DNA of 44,081 nucleotides from Thermus arciformis (GTDB lineage Bacteria; Deinococcota; Deinococci; Deinococcales; Thermaceae). Both the position numbers and the translations under genes were made by a program. The notes under the pieces were generated by a model that saw only the letters and a program-made list of their open reading frames with translations, searched no databases and was not told where the DNA came from. Shown piece after piece: positions 1 to 8,377 of the stretch (the first letter of the stretch is position 1; each line of letters begins with the position of its first letter). The stretch covers positions 1 through 44,081 of the forward strand of contig NZ_FNBC01000019.1 in NCBI RefSeq assembly GCF_900102145.1, in the 5' to 3' direction.

Positions 1-41
1 TCGTCTATAATGCAAAAGGCCGCTATGAGACGGGAAAGCAT
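1..41 (-). CDS. IS982-family transposase, N-terminal fragment
   Basis: Reading leftwards from an ATG at 41-39, the frame gives MLSRLIAAFCIID before the window ends. That resembles the short hydrophobic, FC.IDD-like start of IS982 transposases. The start codon is buried in a 10-bp inverted repeat, which in the mRNA would form a hairpin hiding the start, a common way for IS elements to limit translation from read-through transcripts. Only 13 codons are visible, so identity depends on the shared terminal repeat with the element at 43749-44081. Confidence 0.45.
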   Translation of the reverse strand, partial: MLSRLIAAFCIID

Positions 42-88
42 AGCGGCCACTATTTTTTCAGATCCAGGGGATAGGTAGCAACTTGGGT
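1..88 (-). mobile_element. IS982-family insertion sequence, right-hand (5') end of a copy running off the window
   Basis: The segment ends at 74-88 with GGTAGCAACTTGGGT, the exact reverse complement of ACCCAAGTTGCTACC at 43749-43763, so both are the terminal inverted repeat of one IS type. The 41 bases at the window edge read on the minus strand as the first 13 codons of a transposase. A perfect 10-bp inverted repeat (18-27 with 39-48) contains that start codon. Assignment to IS982 rests on the better preserved C-terminal part at the other window end. Only the 5' end of this copy is visible. Confidence 0.75.
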
Positions 89-847
89 TACCACCTCCCC
101 TTTTGGCAGGCCCTCCCCGCCTGGACCCCGGGAAGCGCCCTCACCTGGTTCCCCTCCCCGTACCTGGGCCTTGCCCTCTGGATGGGGCTTCTCGCCGCCT
201 TGTACCTGGGGGTGAGCCAGGTGGAGCGGAGGAGGCGGGGAAGGCTCGAGCCCCTCCTCCGCCAAGAGGCCACCCACCCCCTCTTCGGCCCCTGGAGCCT
301 GGCCGCTGGGGCCTTTCTCCTGGCCCTGGGGAGCCTCCTTCTCCTCCTTCTCCAGGGCCGCCCCTGGGGGGTGACAGCGGCCTTCGCCCTCTGGGGGGGC
401 AAGCTGGCCCAGGCCTTGGGGGTCCCGGTGCTGGACTGGGCCCTCTTCCACAACCCCCCCTTCGCCGAGAGGCTGCAGGAGAGCGTGCTGAGGGACGCCA
501 CCAGCGTCACCAACTTCGGCCTCTTCCTGGGGGCCTTTCTGGGGGCGGCCCTAAGCGGAAGCCTACGTCTGAAGGACCTTCGCCGAATTCCCTGGAGCAC
601 CCACCTGGGCGTCTTCCTAGGCGGGGTGCTCATGGGCTATGGGGCCCGGCTTGCCGGGGGGTGCAACATCGGGGCCTACCTGGGGGGTACCGCCTCCTTC
701 AGCCTCCACGGCCCCCTCTGGGGAGTCTTCGCCCTATTGGGGACGGCCCTAGGGGTGCGGCTTAGGCCCGTCTGCCGCTTGGAGAACGAAGGGGGATCCG
801 CACCGCAGGCAGGTGGGAAGGAGGGCCTCGAGGCCCACAGGCTCTAA
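83..847 (+). pseudogene. YeeE/YedE-family (sulfur-compound transporter-like) membrane protein, 5' end removed by IS
   Basis: The frame is open from inside the IS terminal repeat to a TAA at 845-847 and encodes several hydrophobic segments. Near the C terminus it has YGARLAGGCNIGAYLGG, the conserved cysteine motif of YeeE/YedE proteins, a family that imports thiosulfate and related sulfur compounds. Family members are usually about 350-400 residues with two such halves; only about 250 remain and the first half is missing. No native start codon or ribosome-binding site is visible, and the apparent TTG start lies in IS sequence. The stop codon lies in the CTAAG that begins repeat copy A. Most likely a non-functional remnant. 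Confidence 0.75.
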
Positions 848-950
848 GTACCCCACCGCGGCTTTCGCCGCGGTGGGGGCCCCAAAAAGACCTTCCCAAG
901 CCTTATTTCGGGCCACCCGTGTTGCGGAATCAACGTGCAGCCGCTTAGCA
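844..950 (+). repeat. Structured repeat element, copy A (107 bp)
   Basis: Begins CTAAGTACCCC and ends CTTAGCA. A perfect 12-bp stem (851-862 with 867-878) with a TTTC loop is followed by GGCCCCAAAAAG. It aligns end to end with copy B at 9202-9309, although the inner 8 bp of the stem differ completely and still pair. The leading CTAAG supplies the stop codon of the upstream YeeE remnant. There is no T-run after the stem on the plus strand, so it is not a classical terminator in this orientation. Confidence 0.7.
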
Positions 951-1153
951 GGACGGCCCTTAGGGCCCCGGGAAAGGGGGCGTCCTGAGCATGGGGCACG
1001 GGTCCATAGCCAGGAGGCAGCCACAAGGCGCACCTCGGCACCCAGGGGCTTCCACGCAGCGTAGGCCCGGCTACTTTTGGAAGTTCTTTGTGGTTCAAAC
1101 CCAGGTTCTCCCGAGGCCTCCCGGCTAGGCTCAAGGCCTGGAGGTGAACAGGC
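951..1153. other. Intergenic region without a recognisable gene
   Basis: With copy A this makes about 300 bases without a gene. The only structure seen is an inverted repeat, AGGACG at 950-955 with CGTCCT at about 982-987, enclosing a smaller palindrome. A possible -10 box TAGGCT lies about 20 bases before the ATG of the DUF4397 gene, which also has a good ribosome-binding site. No coding frame here looks convincing. Confidence 0.5.
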
Positions 1154-1819
1154 ATGAAACGCGGGTTTTTCGCTATGGTTTTGACGGGCTTGGTGGGTCT
1201 GGCCCTAGGCCAAGGGGCCATGGTGCGGGTGGCCCACCTCTCCCCGGACGCCCCGGCGGTGGACGTCCTGGTGAACGGGCAGCGGGCCATCACCGGCCTG
1301 GCCTTCAAGGAGGTCACCCCTTACCTCCCCCTCCCCGCCGCCAAGGTCCGGGTCCAGGTGGTGCCTGCGGGGCAGGACGCCCCCGTGGTGATGGACGCCG
1401 AGCTGGACTTGAAGGAAGGGGTCTACTACACCGTGGCCGCCACGGGCTTCCTGGCCCAGATCCGGCCCCAGGTCTACACGGACCTCCTCGCCGGCTTCTT
1501 CCCCAGGGCGGGGTACGCCCGGATCCGGGTGGTCCACGCCTCCCCCGACGCCCCGGCGGTGGACGTGGCGGTGAAGGGGGGCCCCGTGCTCCTCGCGGGC
1601 CTTCCCTTCCCCCAGGCGAGCCCCTACCTCTCCGTGGCCGCGGGGACCTATGACCTCGAGGTCCGGGCGGCGGGCACCGACACCGTGGCCCTGAGCCTTC
1701 CCGGGGTAGAGCTGGAGCCGGGCAAGGTCTACACGGTCTTCGCCGTGGGGAGCCTCAAGGAGGGGACCCTCACCGTGGTCCCCGTGGTGGACGCCACCGT
1801 CCTCGGTGGGAACCGCTGA
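1154..1819 (+). CDS. DUF4397-domain exported protein
   Basis: A 221-residue protein starting MKRGFFAMVLTGLVGLALGQ, a typical signal peptide, so it is exported. The mature part has two similar domains, each opening with V.HLSPDAPAVDV or V.HASPDAPAVDV (near residues 25 and 121), the hallmark of DUF4397, a beta-sandwich domain of extracellular proteins with no defined biochemical role. The start is supported by the ribosome-binding site GGAGGTGA 7 bases upstream. The 3' end overlaps the next gene by 14 bases, so the two are probably co-transcribed. Function unknown. Confidence 0.85.
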   Translation: MKRGFFAMVLTGLVGLALGQGAMVRVAHLSPDAPAVDVLVNGQRAITGLAFKEVTPYLPLPAAKVRVQVVPAGQDAPVVMDAELDLKEGVYYTVAATGFLAQIRPQVYTDLLAGFFPRAGYARIRVVHASPDAPAVDVAVKGGPVLLAGLPFPQASPYLSVAAGTYDLEVRAAGTDTVALSLPGVELEPGKVYTVFAVGSLKEGTLTVVPVVDATVLGGNR

Positions 1820-2558
1820 GGCTCCCAAGCCCCCCTTCCCGGGGCCTCCCGGGGAGGGGGTTCCCCCTTGGCTCCCTCCCCTCCTCGCCTGCCCCTTCTG
1901 CCGGGGGCCCCTCCTCGAGGAGGGATGCCCCGGGTGTGGCCGGGCGTTCCCCTGGAAGGGGGGCTTTCTGGACCTCCGGGCCTTCCGGGAAAGGCCCCTC
2001 CTCGCCCTCGTCAACCGGTTTCCCCCCGTGGCCTTGGGCTACGACCTCTGGCGCACCCGCTCCACGGGCCTCCTCTCCGGGGGGCGCCTGGACCTCGCCG
2101 GGGAGCTCGCCCTCCTCCGGGAGTGGCTTCTTCCTACGGGAGGGCCTTTTTTGGACGTGGGCACGGGGACCGGGGTCTACCGGGAGGCCCTGGGGGAGGG
2201 GATGGTGGGGGTGGACCCTTCCCCCGCCTTCCTGAGGGTGGCCCGGAAGCGCCGCCCGGGAGCCTACCTCCTCGCCCACGGGGAGAGGCTTCCCTTCCGG
2301 GAGGGGGCCTTCGGGGGCGTGGCCATCGGGCCCACCTGGAACGAGTTTTTTGACCCCATGGCGGCGGCCCGGGAGGCGAGGCGGGTCCTAAGGCCTGGGG
2401 GGAGGCTTTTCGGCCTCCTCCTCCTCGGCCCCGGGGCCTCCCTCGGGCTTTTCCGCCCCTCCCCGGAAGCCCTCCTCCGCCTCTTGGAAGGGGCGGGCTT
2501 CCAGGCCGAGGTCCGGAGGCTAGGCCTCATTGGCCTCGTCCTCGCCGAGGTAGGGTGA
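1806..2558 (+). CDS. SAM-dependent methyltransferase with N-terminal zinc ribbon
   Basis: 250 residues. Near residues 29-45 lie CPFCRGPL and CPGCGRAF, a two-knuckle zinc ribbon like that of Trm112/RlmA-type proteins. A class I methyltransferase fold follows: FLDVGTGTGVY (SAM-binding motif I), VGVDPS (motif II), and a motif near EARRVLRPGGRLFG typical of UbiE/type-11 enzymes. The substrate cannot be read from sequence; a small molecule or quinone-like lipid is plausible. The GTG at 1806 is chosen because no good start occurs between it and the zinc ribbon; it overlaps the upstream stop by 14 bases, suggesting translational coupling. Confidence 0.8.
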   Translation: MGTAEAPKPPFPGPPGEGVPPWLPPLLACPFCRGPLLEEGCPGCGRAFPWKGGFLDLRAFRERPLLALVNRFPPVALGYDLWRTRSTGLLSGGRLDLAGELALLREWLLPTGGPFLDVGTGTGVYREALGEGMVGVDPSPAFLRVARKRRPGAYLLAHGERLPFREGAFGGVAIGPTWNEFFDPMAAAREARRVLRPGGRLFGLLLLGPGASLGLFRPSPEALLRLLEGAGFQAEVRRLGLIGLVLAEVG

Positions 2559-2563
2559 GGGGC

Positions 2564-3835
2564 ATGAGGCGGCTTTTGGCCTTTTCCCTCGCCCTCCTCC
2601 TGGCCCAAGGCCAGGAGTACCGGGCCCTCCCCGGGGCGGACACGGGGCGGCCCGACCTGGACCATAGTTACGCCCTCGTCTACCCCGCCCCAAGGCCCAA
2701 GGCCCTCCTCCTCCTGGTGCCGGGGCTTCTCGGGGGAAGCACCAACTTCGCCCTGTTGGCCGAGCACCTGCGCGCCCTTGACCCGGACCTCGAGGTCTGG
2801 GCCTGGGAGAGGCGGGCCAATGGCCTCGAGGACCGCCGGGGCTTCCTTCAGGAGGACCCCGTGGCCTACTACCGGCGCATGCCCCTCCCCGACCTCACCC
2901 CCTTAAGGGCGTGGGGCTTGGAGGTGCACCTCAAGGACCTGGACCTGGCGGTGGAGGAGGCCAGGAGGCGCGCCCCCGTGGTCCTCGGGGGCCACTCCCT
3001 GGGGGCGGCCCTCGCCGGGCTTTACGCCCTCCTCCACGGGGAGAAGCTTTCCGGCCTCGTCCTCCTGGACGGGGCCCCCGGGGTGGCGCGCCTCACGGAG
3101 GAGGCCTTTTATGAAGGGACAGACCTCCCCTTTGGCCGCTTCGTGGGCTACCGGGCCTTCCTCCGAGGGGAGGGAAGCCCTGTCGTGGAGTTTTTGGGCC
3201 TTGGGCCTGAGGCGCTCGCCCTGGCCGAGGCCGAGGCCTTCCTGGCGGCGAAAAGGCCCGAGGAAGTCCTTCCCTTCGGGCCCTACCGGGCCACCCGGGA
3301 GGCCTTGGCCCTCCTCCGGGTGGACGACGACTACAGCCTCCTTCCCGTCTTCAGCGTGAGCGTGGGCCGGGCCTGGGCCAGGGAGGGCTTTAGCCTTTTT
3401 GGCCTCCTCCAGGGGCGGCTTGTGCGCACGGTGCGGGGGCCGAGGGCGGGCCCCGTCGCCTGGCGGGACACGGGGGAGGCCACGGACCCCAGGGCCTTCC
3501 TGAGGGCCTTCGCCCTCCCCGAGACGGGCTTTTCCGAGTGGTACTTCCCCTACCGGCTCCTCCTGGAGGTGGGGGGGTACCCCTACGTCCTCCGGGGCCT
3601 CAAGCCCCGGGCCCTGCCCTACCCGGTGCTCGCCTTAGGGGCCGGGCGGGGCCTCTACCCGAGGGCGGAGAACTTCCTTCTGGGAGAACTCTTCCCGGGG
3701 ACGGAGGCCCGCGCCCAGGTCCTCCCCGGCCTCACCCACCTGGACCTCCTCACGGAGAGGGAGGGAAGGACGGCCGGGCTTCTCCTTCGCTACCTGCAAG
3801 GCCTAGGGCTTCTAGGGCCAGGCGGGCCGCCCTGA
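2564..3835 (+). CDS. Alpha/beta hydrolase, exported
   Basis: 423 residues from the ATG at 2564, giving the signal peptide MRRLLAFSLALLLAQGQ; a GTG at 2555 overlapping the previous stop is an alternative. The nucleophile elbow GGHSLGAAL sits near residue 145. An oxyanion-hole segment VPGLLGGS comes earlier, and THLDLL near the end can supply the catalytic histidine. This is a serine hydrolase of the lipase/esterase type acting outside the cytoplasm; the substrate is unknown. It follows the methyltransferase with no gap. The last 86 bases overlap the convergent oxidoreductase gene. Confidence 0.8.
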   Translation: MRRLLAFSLALLLAQGQEYRALPGADTGRPDLDHSYALVYPAPRPKALLLLVPGLLGGSTNFALLAEHLRALDPDLEVWAWERRANGLEDRRGFLQEDPVAYYRRMPLPDLTPLRAWGLEVHLKDLDLAVEEARRRAPVVLGGHSLGAALAGLYALLHGEKLSGLVLLDGAPGVARLTEEAFYEGTDLPFGRFVGYRAFLRGEGSPVVEFLGLGPEALALAEAEAFLAAKRPEEVLPFGPYRATREALALLRVDDDYSLLPVFSVSVGRAWAREGFSLFGLLQGRLVRTVRGPRAGPVAWRDTGEATDPRAFLRAFALPETGFSEWYFPYRLLLEVGGYPYVLRGLKPRALPYPVLALGAGRGLYPRAENFLLGELFPGTEARAQVLPGLTHLDLLTEREGRTAGLLLRYLQGLGLLGPGGPP

Positions 3836-5153
3836 GCCCGGAGAGGGCTGCCGCGGGGACGCTCTGCCCCGGGAAGACCCCTTCCCCCACCCGGAAGACG
3901 TTGGGAAAGGGCCGCACCCGGGGGAAGCGGAAGGGGTGGGTCTGGGGATACCCCCCCACCCAGGCCCGCCCGGCGAAGCGGGCGTAGGTCCTGGGGGTGC
4001 CGAAGAGGAGGAACTCCGCCTCCCTCAGCCCCGGGAGAAGGGCCTCCCCAAGGCGTAGGGCCATCTCCCCCCACCGGGCCTTGAGCCTTCCGTACTCCTC
4101 CCGGGAAAGCCCCTCCCAGAGGGCGAGGGGGGTGTGGAGGCTTAGGGCGAAGGCCGTCTTCTCCCCCTCGGGGCGCAGGGAGAGGAAGGCGAAGGGCTTT
4201 TCCCTGGCGTTTTGCCGGAAGTAGGGGGGAGGGGCCCTAAAGGGCAGGACCCCGTGGACCACGAAGGCCCCCCAGGCGTCCTTGGGCGCCTTGAGGGGAA
4301 GGCCGAGAAGGGGGGCGAGGGGGACGTCCAGGACGAAGAGGTCGGCCTCCACCACCTCCCTTTCCCCCCGCCTTCTTCCCCCGTAGGCCACCTCCACGGC
4401 GAAGGCCCGCCCCTCCCGGAGGAGAAGCCTCTCCGCCCGGGCCTTGTAGCGCACGGGAAGGCCCTCCGCCAGGGCCTCCGCCACCCGCCCCACGCCTTCT
4501 GGGGCGAGGGCTGAGCCCATGTGGGGGAGGTCCAGGGCCAAAGCGGCGTAGAGGGCGTAGGTGCGCCCCGCCTCCGCCTGGCTTGCGATGAGGAGCTGGG
4601 CGTCCAGGAAGCGGAGGAAGTGGGGGTCCTGGGGGGCCCGGTGGACCGCCTTCAAGAAGAGGTCGGGGAGGAGGGGGAGAAGCTCGGGCACGAGGGCGAG
4701 GAGGCGGGGAAGCTCCTCCCTCTCGGGGGGCCAGGGGAGGCGGGGAGCGAGGCGGAGGAGGGCCTTGGCCCTCTCCTCCTGCCAGCGCCAGAAGGGGAGG
4801 ACCTCTGGCCCGAAGAAGTCCCGCTGGGCCTCCCGCTCCGCCTCCCGCCCCACGGGCCGCACCACCCTTCCCCGGGGCAGGTGGACCTCGAGGAGGGGGA
4901 AGCCCTCAGGGAGGGGCTCCACGGGGAAGCGCACCTCCAGGGCCTCCGCGATGAGGGCCATGGGGCCTTCGGGAGCGAAGCCGGAAAGCAGGGTGGCCCC
5001 GGCGTCCAGGCGGTGCCCCCTGTGGGTGAAGGTTCCGGCGAGGCCCCCCGGGTAGGTGTGGGCCTCGAGGACCAGCACCTCTAGCCCGGCCTTCTGCAGG
5101 GCCCGGGCCGCCACGAGCCCCCCGATCCCCGCCCCCACCACCAAAGCCCGCAC
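3750..5153 (-). CDS. FAD-dependent oxidoreductase of the CrtI/carotenoid isomerase family
   Basis: 467 residues. The N terminus VGAGIGGLVAARALQKAGLE followed by LEAHTYPGGLAGTF is the FAD dinucleotide-binding fold of phytoene desaturases and carotene isomerases. The C terminus has the matching FAD motif NVFRVGEGVFPGQSVPAAALSG. It is a second, divergent CrtI-like protein besides the true crtI at 20394. It could desaturate, isomerise or oxygenate a carotenoid or other isoprenoid, but the sequence does not say which. GTG start; a possible -10 box TACCCT lies 7 bases upstream (leaderless). Divergent from the SDR gene at 5237. Confidence 0.8.
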   Translation of the reverse strand: MRALVVGAGIGGLVAARALQKAGLEVLVLEAHTYPGGLAGTFTHRGHRLDAGATLLSGFAPEGPMALIAEALEVRFPVEPLPEGFPLLEVHLPRGRVVRPVGREAEREAQRDFFGPEVLPFWRWQEERAKALLRLAPRLPWPPEREELPRLLALVPELLPLLPDLFLKAVHRAPQDPHFLRFLDAQLLIASQAEAGRTYALYAALALDLPHMGSALAPEGVGRVAEALAEGLPVRYKARAERLLLREGRAFAVEVAYGGRRRGEREVVEADLFVLDVPLAPLLGLPLKAPKDAWGAFVVHGVLPFRAPPPYFRQNAREKPFAFLSLRPEGEKTAFALSLHTPLALWEGLSREEYGRLKARWGEMALRLGEALLPGLREAEFLLFGTPRTYARFAGRAWVGGYPQTHPFRFPRVRPFPNVFRVGEGVFPGQSVPAAALSGLRAARLALEALGLAGSEGEARPSFPPSP

Positions 5154-5236
5154 GGGGGCCAGGGTAGCGCCTCTTTTCCGGCAAGACCTTGGCCTACCGC
5201 CCTTTTCCCGGGGGAAGAGGGGTGTAGGCTTGGGGC

Positions 5237-6676
5237 GTGCGCGTCCTGGTCACGGGGGCCACGGGGTACGTGGGGGGGAGGCTCGTGCCCCGCCTCCTGG
5301 AGCGGGGGCACGAGGTGCGGGTCCTGGTGCGGGACGAGGCGCGGCTTGCAGGAAGGCCCTGGGCCAAGGGGGTGGAGGTGGTCCAGGGGAGCCTGGAGGA
5401 CGAGGAGGCCTTGAGGCGGGCCCTGGAGGGGGTGGAGGCCGCCTACTACCTGGTCCACGCCATGCTCTCGGAGAGGGCCTTCCAGGAGGCGGAGCGCCGC
5501 CAGGCGGAGGCCTTCGCCCGGGTGGGCCGGGAGGTGGGCCTTGCGCACGTGGTCTACCTCGGGGGCCTCCTGCCCAAGGAGGGGAAGCCCTCCCCCCACC
5601 TGCGAAGCCGGGCCCAGGTGGGGGAGGTGCTGAGGGGGAGCCTTCCCGCCACGGAGTTTCGGGCCGGGCCCATCGTGGGCTCAGGGTCGGCGAGCTTTGA
5701 GATGGTCCGCTACCTCACGGAGCGCCTGCCCGTCATGCTGGCCCCCCGCTGGGTGCTGAACCCCGTCTCCCCCATCGCCATCCGCGACGTGCTGGCCTAC
5801 CTCCTCCTGGCCCTGGAGAGGGGGCCTTCCGGGGTGGTGGAGATCGGCGCCGAGCCCCTCTCCTTCAAAGCCATGATGGAGACTTACGCCGAGGTGCGGG
5901 GGCTTAAGCGGGTCATCCTCCCCGTCCCCGTCCTCGCCCCGAGGCTTGCCGCCCTCTGGGTGGGCCTCGTCACCCCCATTCCCAACCGGCTTGCCCTCCC
6001 CTTGGTGGAGGGGATCCTCCACCCCCTGGTGGCGGACACCGCCCGGGCCCGGGCCCTTTTCCCCGAGGTCTCGCCCATCCCCTACCGCAAGGCGGTGGAG
6101 CTCGCCCTGGAGAGGATCGCCCTGGGGGAGGTGGAGACGCGCTGGTCGGGGGCGCTTTACGGCGGGGGGTTCCGCCTCGAGGACCGGGAGGGCCTCATCC
6201 GCGAGGTCCGCGCCCTCCGCACCCAGGCCTCTCCGGAGGCCCTCTTCCGGAGCTTCGCCTCTTTGGGAGGGGAGAGGGGCTGGCTCGTCTGGAACTGGGC
6301 CTGGGCCTTGAGGGGCCTTCTGGACCGCCTCCTCGGGGGGCCGGGCCTGAGGCGGGGGAGGCGCCACCCCACCGAGCTCCTCCCCGGGGAGGCGGTGGAC
6401 TTCTGGCGGGTGGAGGCGGTGGAGCCCCCGAGGCTCCTCCGCCTAAGGGCGGAGATGCGCCTGCCCGGACGGGCCTGGCTGGAGTGGGAGGCCCGGGAGG
6501 AGGAGGGGGGAAGCCTCCTCGTCCAGACCGCCTACTTTGAGCCCAAGGGCCTCACGGGCTTCCTCTACTGGTGGGCCCTTTACCCCATCCACCGGCGCAT
6601 CTTCAGCGACCTGGCGCGGGCCATCGTCCGCGAGGCCGAAGCCGCCCATGCGCCACCGCGAGGTGGGGCGGGGTGA
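5237..6676 (+). CDS. NAD(P)H-binding SDR-family protein with C-terminal DUF2867
   Basis: 479 residues. The first about 290 are an atypical short-chain dehydrogenase: VLVTGATGYVGGRLVPRLLE is the nucleotide-binding start, as in NmrA/NDUFA9-like proteins. The last about 150 (from around GLLDRLLGGPGLRR) match the DUF2867 lipid-binding-like domain that often follows it. The fusion is common near light- and carotenoid-related genes, but its substrate is unknown. GTG start, with -10 box TAGGCT 6 bases upstream, so the mRNA is probably leaderless. First gene of a tight series running to uvsE. Confidence 0.8.
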   Translation: MRVLVTGATGYVGGRLVPRLLERGHEVRVLVRDEARLAGRPWAKGVEVVQGSLEDEEALRRALEGVEAAYYLVHAMLSERAFQEAERRQAEAFARVGREVGLAHVVYLGGLLPKEGKPSPHLRSRAQVGEVLRGSLPATEFRAGPIVGSGSASFEMVRYLTERLPVMLAPRWVLNPVSPIAIRDVLAYLLLALERGPSGVVEIGAEPLSFKAMMETYAEVRGLKRVILPVPVLAPRLAALWVGLVTPIPNRLALPLVEGILHPLVADTARARALFPEVSPIPYRKAVELALERIALGEVETRWSGALYGGGFRLEDREGLIREVRALRTQASPEALFRSFASLGGERGWLVWNWAWALRGLLDRLLGGPGLRRGRRHPTELLPGEAVDFWRVEAVEPPRLLRLRAEMRLPGRAWLEWEAREEEGGSLLVQTAYFEPKGLTGFLYWWALYPIHRRIFSDLARAIVREAEAAHAPPRGGAG

Positions 6677-6737
6677 GAGGAGCCCTTTTCTCCCTGCCCT
6701 ACAAACCAAAGCCGCCCCAGGCCCTAGCCTGAAGGCC

Positions 6738-7361
6738 ATGCGGGTCCTCATCGCCGGAGCCACGGGAGGCCTGGGGGGCGCCTTCGCCCGGGCCTTTAAG
6801 GGGCACGAGCTCTTCCTCTCGGGGAGGCGGGCCGGGGCCCTCTTGGAGCTCGCCCGGGAGCTTGGGGCCAGGGCGCTTCCCGCAGACCTCGCCGACGAGC
6901 TGGAGGCCAAGGCCCTCCTGGAGGAGGTGGGGCCCTTGGACCTCCTGGTCCACGCCGTGGGAAAGGCGGGGCGGGCCTCCGTGCGGGAGGCGGGGCGGGA
7001 CCTCCTGGAGGGGATGCTCGCCGCCCACCTCCTCACCGCGGCCTTCCTCCTGAAGCACGCCCGCTTCCAGCGGGGAGCAAGGGCGGTCTTCTTCGGGGCC
7101 TACCCCCGGTACGTCCAGGTTCCCGGCTTCGCCGCCTACGCCGCGGCCAAGGGGGCCCTCGAGGCCTACCTCGAGGCCGCCCGGAAGGAGCTCGCCCGGG
7201 AGGGGGTGCACCTCGTCCTGGTGCGGCTTCCCGCCGTGGCCACGGGGCTTTGGGCCCCCCTCGGGGGGCCGCCCAAGGGGGCCCTCTCCCCGGAGGAAGC
7301 GGCCCGGAAGGTCCTGGAGGGGGTCCTCAAGGACCCTCCCCCGCAGGTTCTGGAGGTCTAG
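6738..7361 (+). CDS. Short-chain dehydrogenase/reductase (SDR)
   Basis: 207 residues beginning MRVLIAGATGGLGGAFARAF, a Rossmann dinucleotide-binding motif. The SDR catalytic pair appears as YAAAKGALEAYL (Tyr and Lys). The ATG at 6738 is chosen because the Rossmann motif starts there and a -10-like TAGCCT lies 7 bases upstream; the open frame extends further 5' but that part is the shadow of the previous gene. It lies between the SDR/DUF2867 gene and the flavin reductase gene, which begins right after its stop codon, so it probably belongs to an operon. Substrate unknown. Confidence 0.8.
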   Translation: MRVLIAGATGGLGGAFARAFKGHELFLSGRRAGALLELARELGARALPADLADELEAKALLEEVGPLDLLVHAVGKAGRASVREAGRDLLEGMLAAHLLTAAFLLKHARFQRGARAVFFGAYPRYVQVPGFAAYAAAKGALEAYLEAARKELAREGVHLVLVRLPAVATGLWAPLGGPPKGALSPEEAARKVLEGVLKDPPPQVLEV

Positions 7362-7868
7362 GTGTACCGGAGCTTCTTCTACCCCATGCGCCTCGCCCTC
7401 CTCTCCTCGGGGGAGAACTTCATGCCCATGGCCTGGTGGACCCCCGTTTCCAAAAGCCCCTTCCGCTTCCTCCTCGCCGTGGACCGGAAGAACCACACCC
7501 TAAGCCTTCTGCGGGAGCTTTCCGAGGCGGCCCTTTCCTTCCTCCCCTGGGAGGAGCGGGCCTGGGTGGTGCGGGCGGGCTACCTCACGGGGAGGAAGGC
7601 CCGGAAGGCGGAGAGGCTCGGGGTGGCCCTTAGGCCTGCCCGGAGGCTCGCCCACACCTTGGTCCCGGAAAAGGCCCTGGCGGTGTTTGAGCTGAAGGTG
7701 ACGGAGTGGCCCATGGACGGGGACCACGCCCTCTTCCTGGGGGACGTGGTCCACGTGGAGGGAAGCCCCGAGGCCAGGCTCAGGCCCATCCTCTTCCTGG
7801 GCTTCCGGGACTACGCCACCTTGGGGGAGCGCTGGCGCTTCTCCCCCTCGGGAGGGGGTGGGCCGTGA
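7362..7868 (+). CDS. Flavin reductase-like FMN-binding split-barrel protein
   Basis: 168 residues. The pattern [19 protein letters not shown] followed by a hydrophobic core and VKVTEWP-like and GDVVHVE strands fits the flavin reductase/FMN-binding split-barrel domain, in which FMN is bound or reduced with NAD(P)H. The GTG start directly follows the stop of the SDR gene, and the 3' end overlaps the YceI-like gene by 4 bases, so translation is probably coupled. It may supply reduced flavin to a neighbouring oxidoreductase; that is inference. Confidence 0.75.
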   Translation: MYRSFFYPMRLALLSSGENFMPMAWWTPVSKSPFRFLLAVDRKNHTLSLLRELSEAALSFLPWEERAWVVRAGYLTGRKARKAERLGVALRPARRLAHTLVPEKALAVFELKVTEWPMDGDHALFLGDVVHVEGSPEARLRPILFLGFRDYATLGERWRFSPSGGGGP

Positions 7869-8377
7869 GGGGGGCTTTCCTCCTCGCCTTCCTCCTCCTG
7901 GCCCAGGCCCAGGCCCCCCTGGCCGTGGAGGGGGTGGCCCGCTACCGGGGGTACTACCCCTTGGGAAGCTGGGAGGGGGTGAACCCCACGGCCCGGGGGG
8001 AGGTGCTTTGGGACGGGCGGGAGAAGGCCTCGGGAAAGGTCTGCCTAAAGCAGGCGGCCTGGGACTCGGGGAACGCCGAGCGGGACGAGAAGGCGCGGAA
8101 GATCCTGAAGGCCGAGGCCTACCCCGAGGCCTGCCTCTACCCCCAAAGGGCCTACCGGGAAGGCTCCGGGTTCGTGGTGGAAGGGGAGCTGGAGATGGCG
8201 GGGAAGAAGCTTCCCGTGAGGGTCCTTGGGGAGCTTCGGGAGGAGGGAGGGGGGTACCGCTTCTCGGGGCGCTTCGCCACCCGCTTTTCCCAGTGGGGCC
8301 TGGAGCGGCCGAGGTTCCTCTTCCTCGAGGTCCGGGACGAGGTGGAGGTCTACCTGGAGGCGAGGCTTCTCCGGTGA
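7865..8377 (+). CDS. YceI-like (polyisoprenoid-binding lipocalin-type) exported protein
   Basis: 170 residues with signal peptide [17 protein letters not shown]. The rest follows the YceI pattern: a GEV strand, [20 protein letters not shown] (the conserved N.RD.H...YLDA region), [13 protein letters not shown] (the G.LTLHG.T strand), then [14 protein letters not shown] and DEVEVYLEA. YceI proteins form a lipocalin-like barrel that binds long polyisoprenoids such as quinone precursors, which would suit a carotenoid locus. GTG start overlapping the upstream stop by 4 bases; the end overlaps uvsE by 4 bases. Confidence 0.75.
   Translation: MRGAFLLAFLLLAQAQAPLAVEGVARYRGYYPLGSWEGVNPTARGEVLWDGREKASGKVCLKQAAWDSGNAERDEKARKILKAEAYPEACLYPQRAYREGSGFVVEGELEMAGKKLPVRVLGELREEGGGYRFSGRFATRFSQWGLERPRFLFLEVRDEVEVYLEARLLR

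Noticed and set aside
1080-1110. GGTTCAAACCC, similar to a tRNA T-arm
   Set aside because: The flanking bases do not form the 5-bp T stem, and no acceptor, D or anticodon arms fit upstream.
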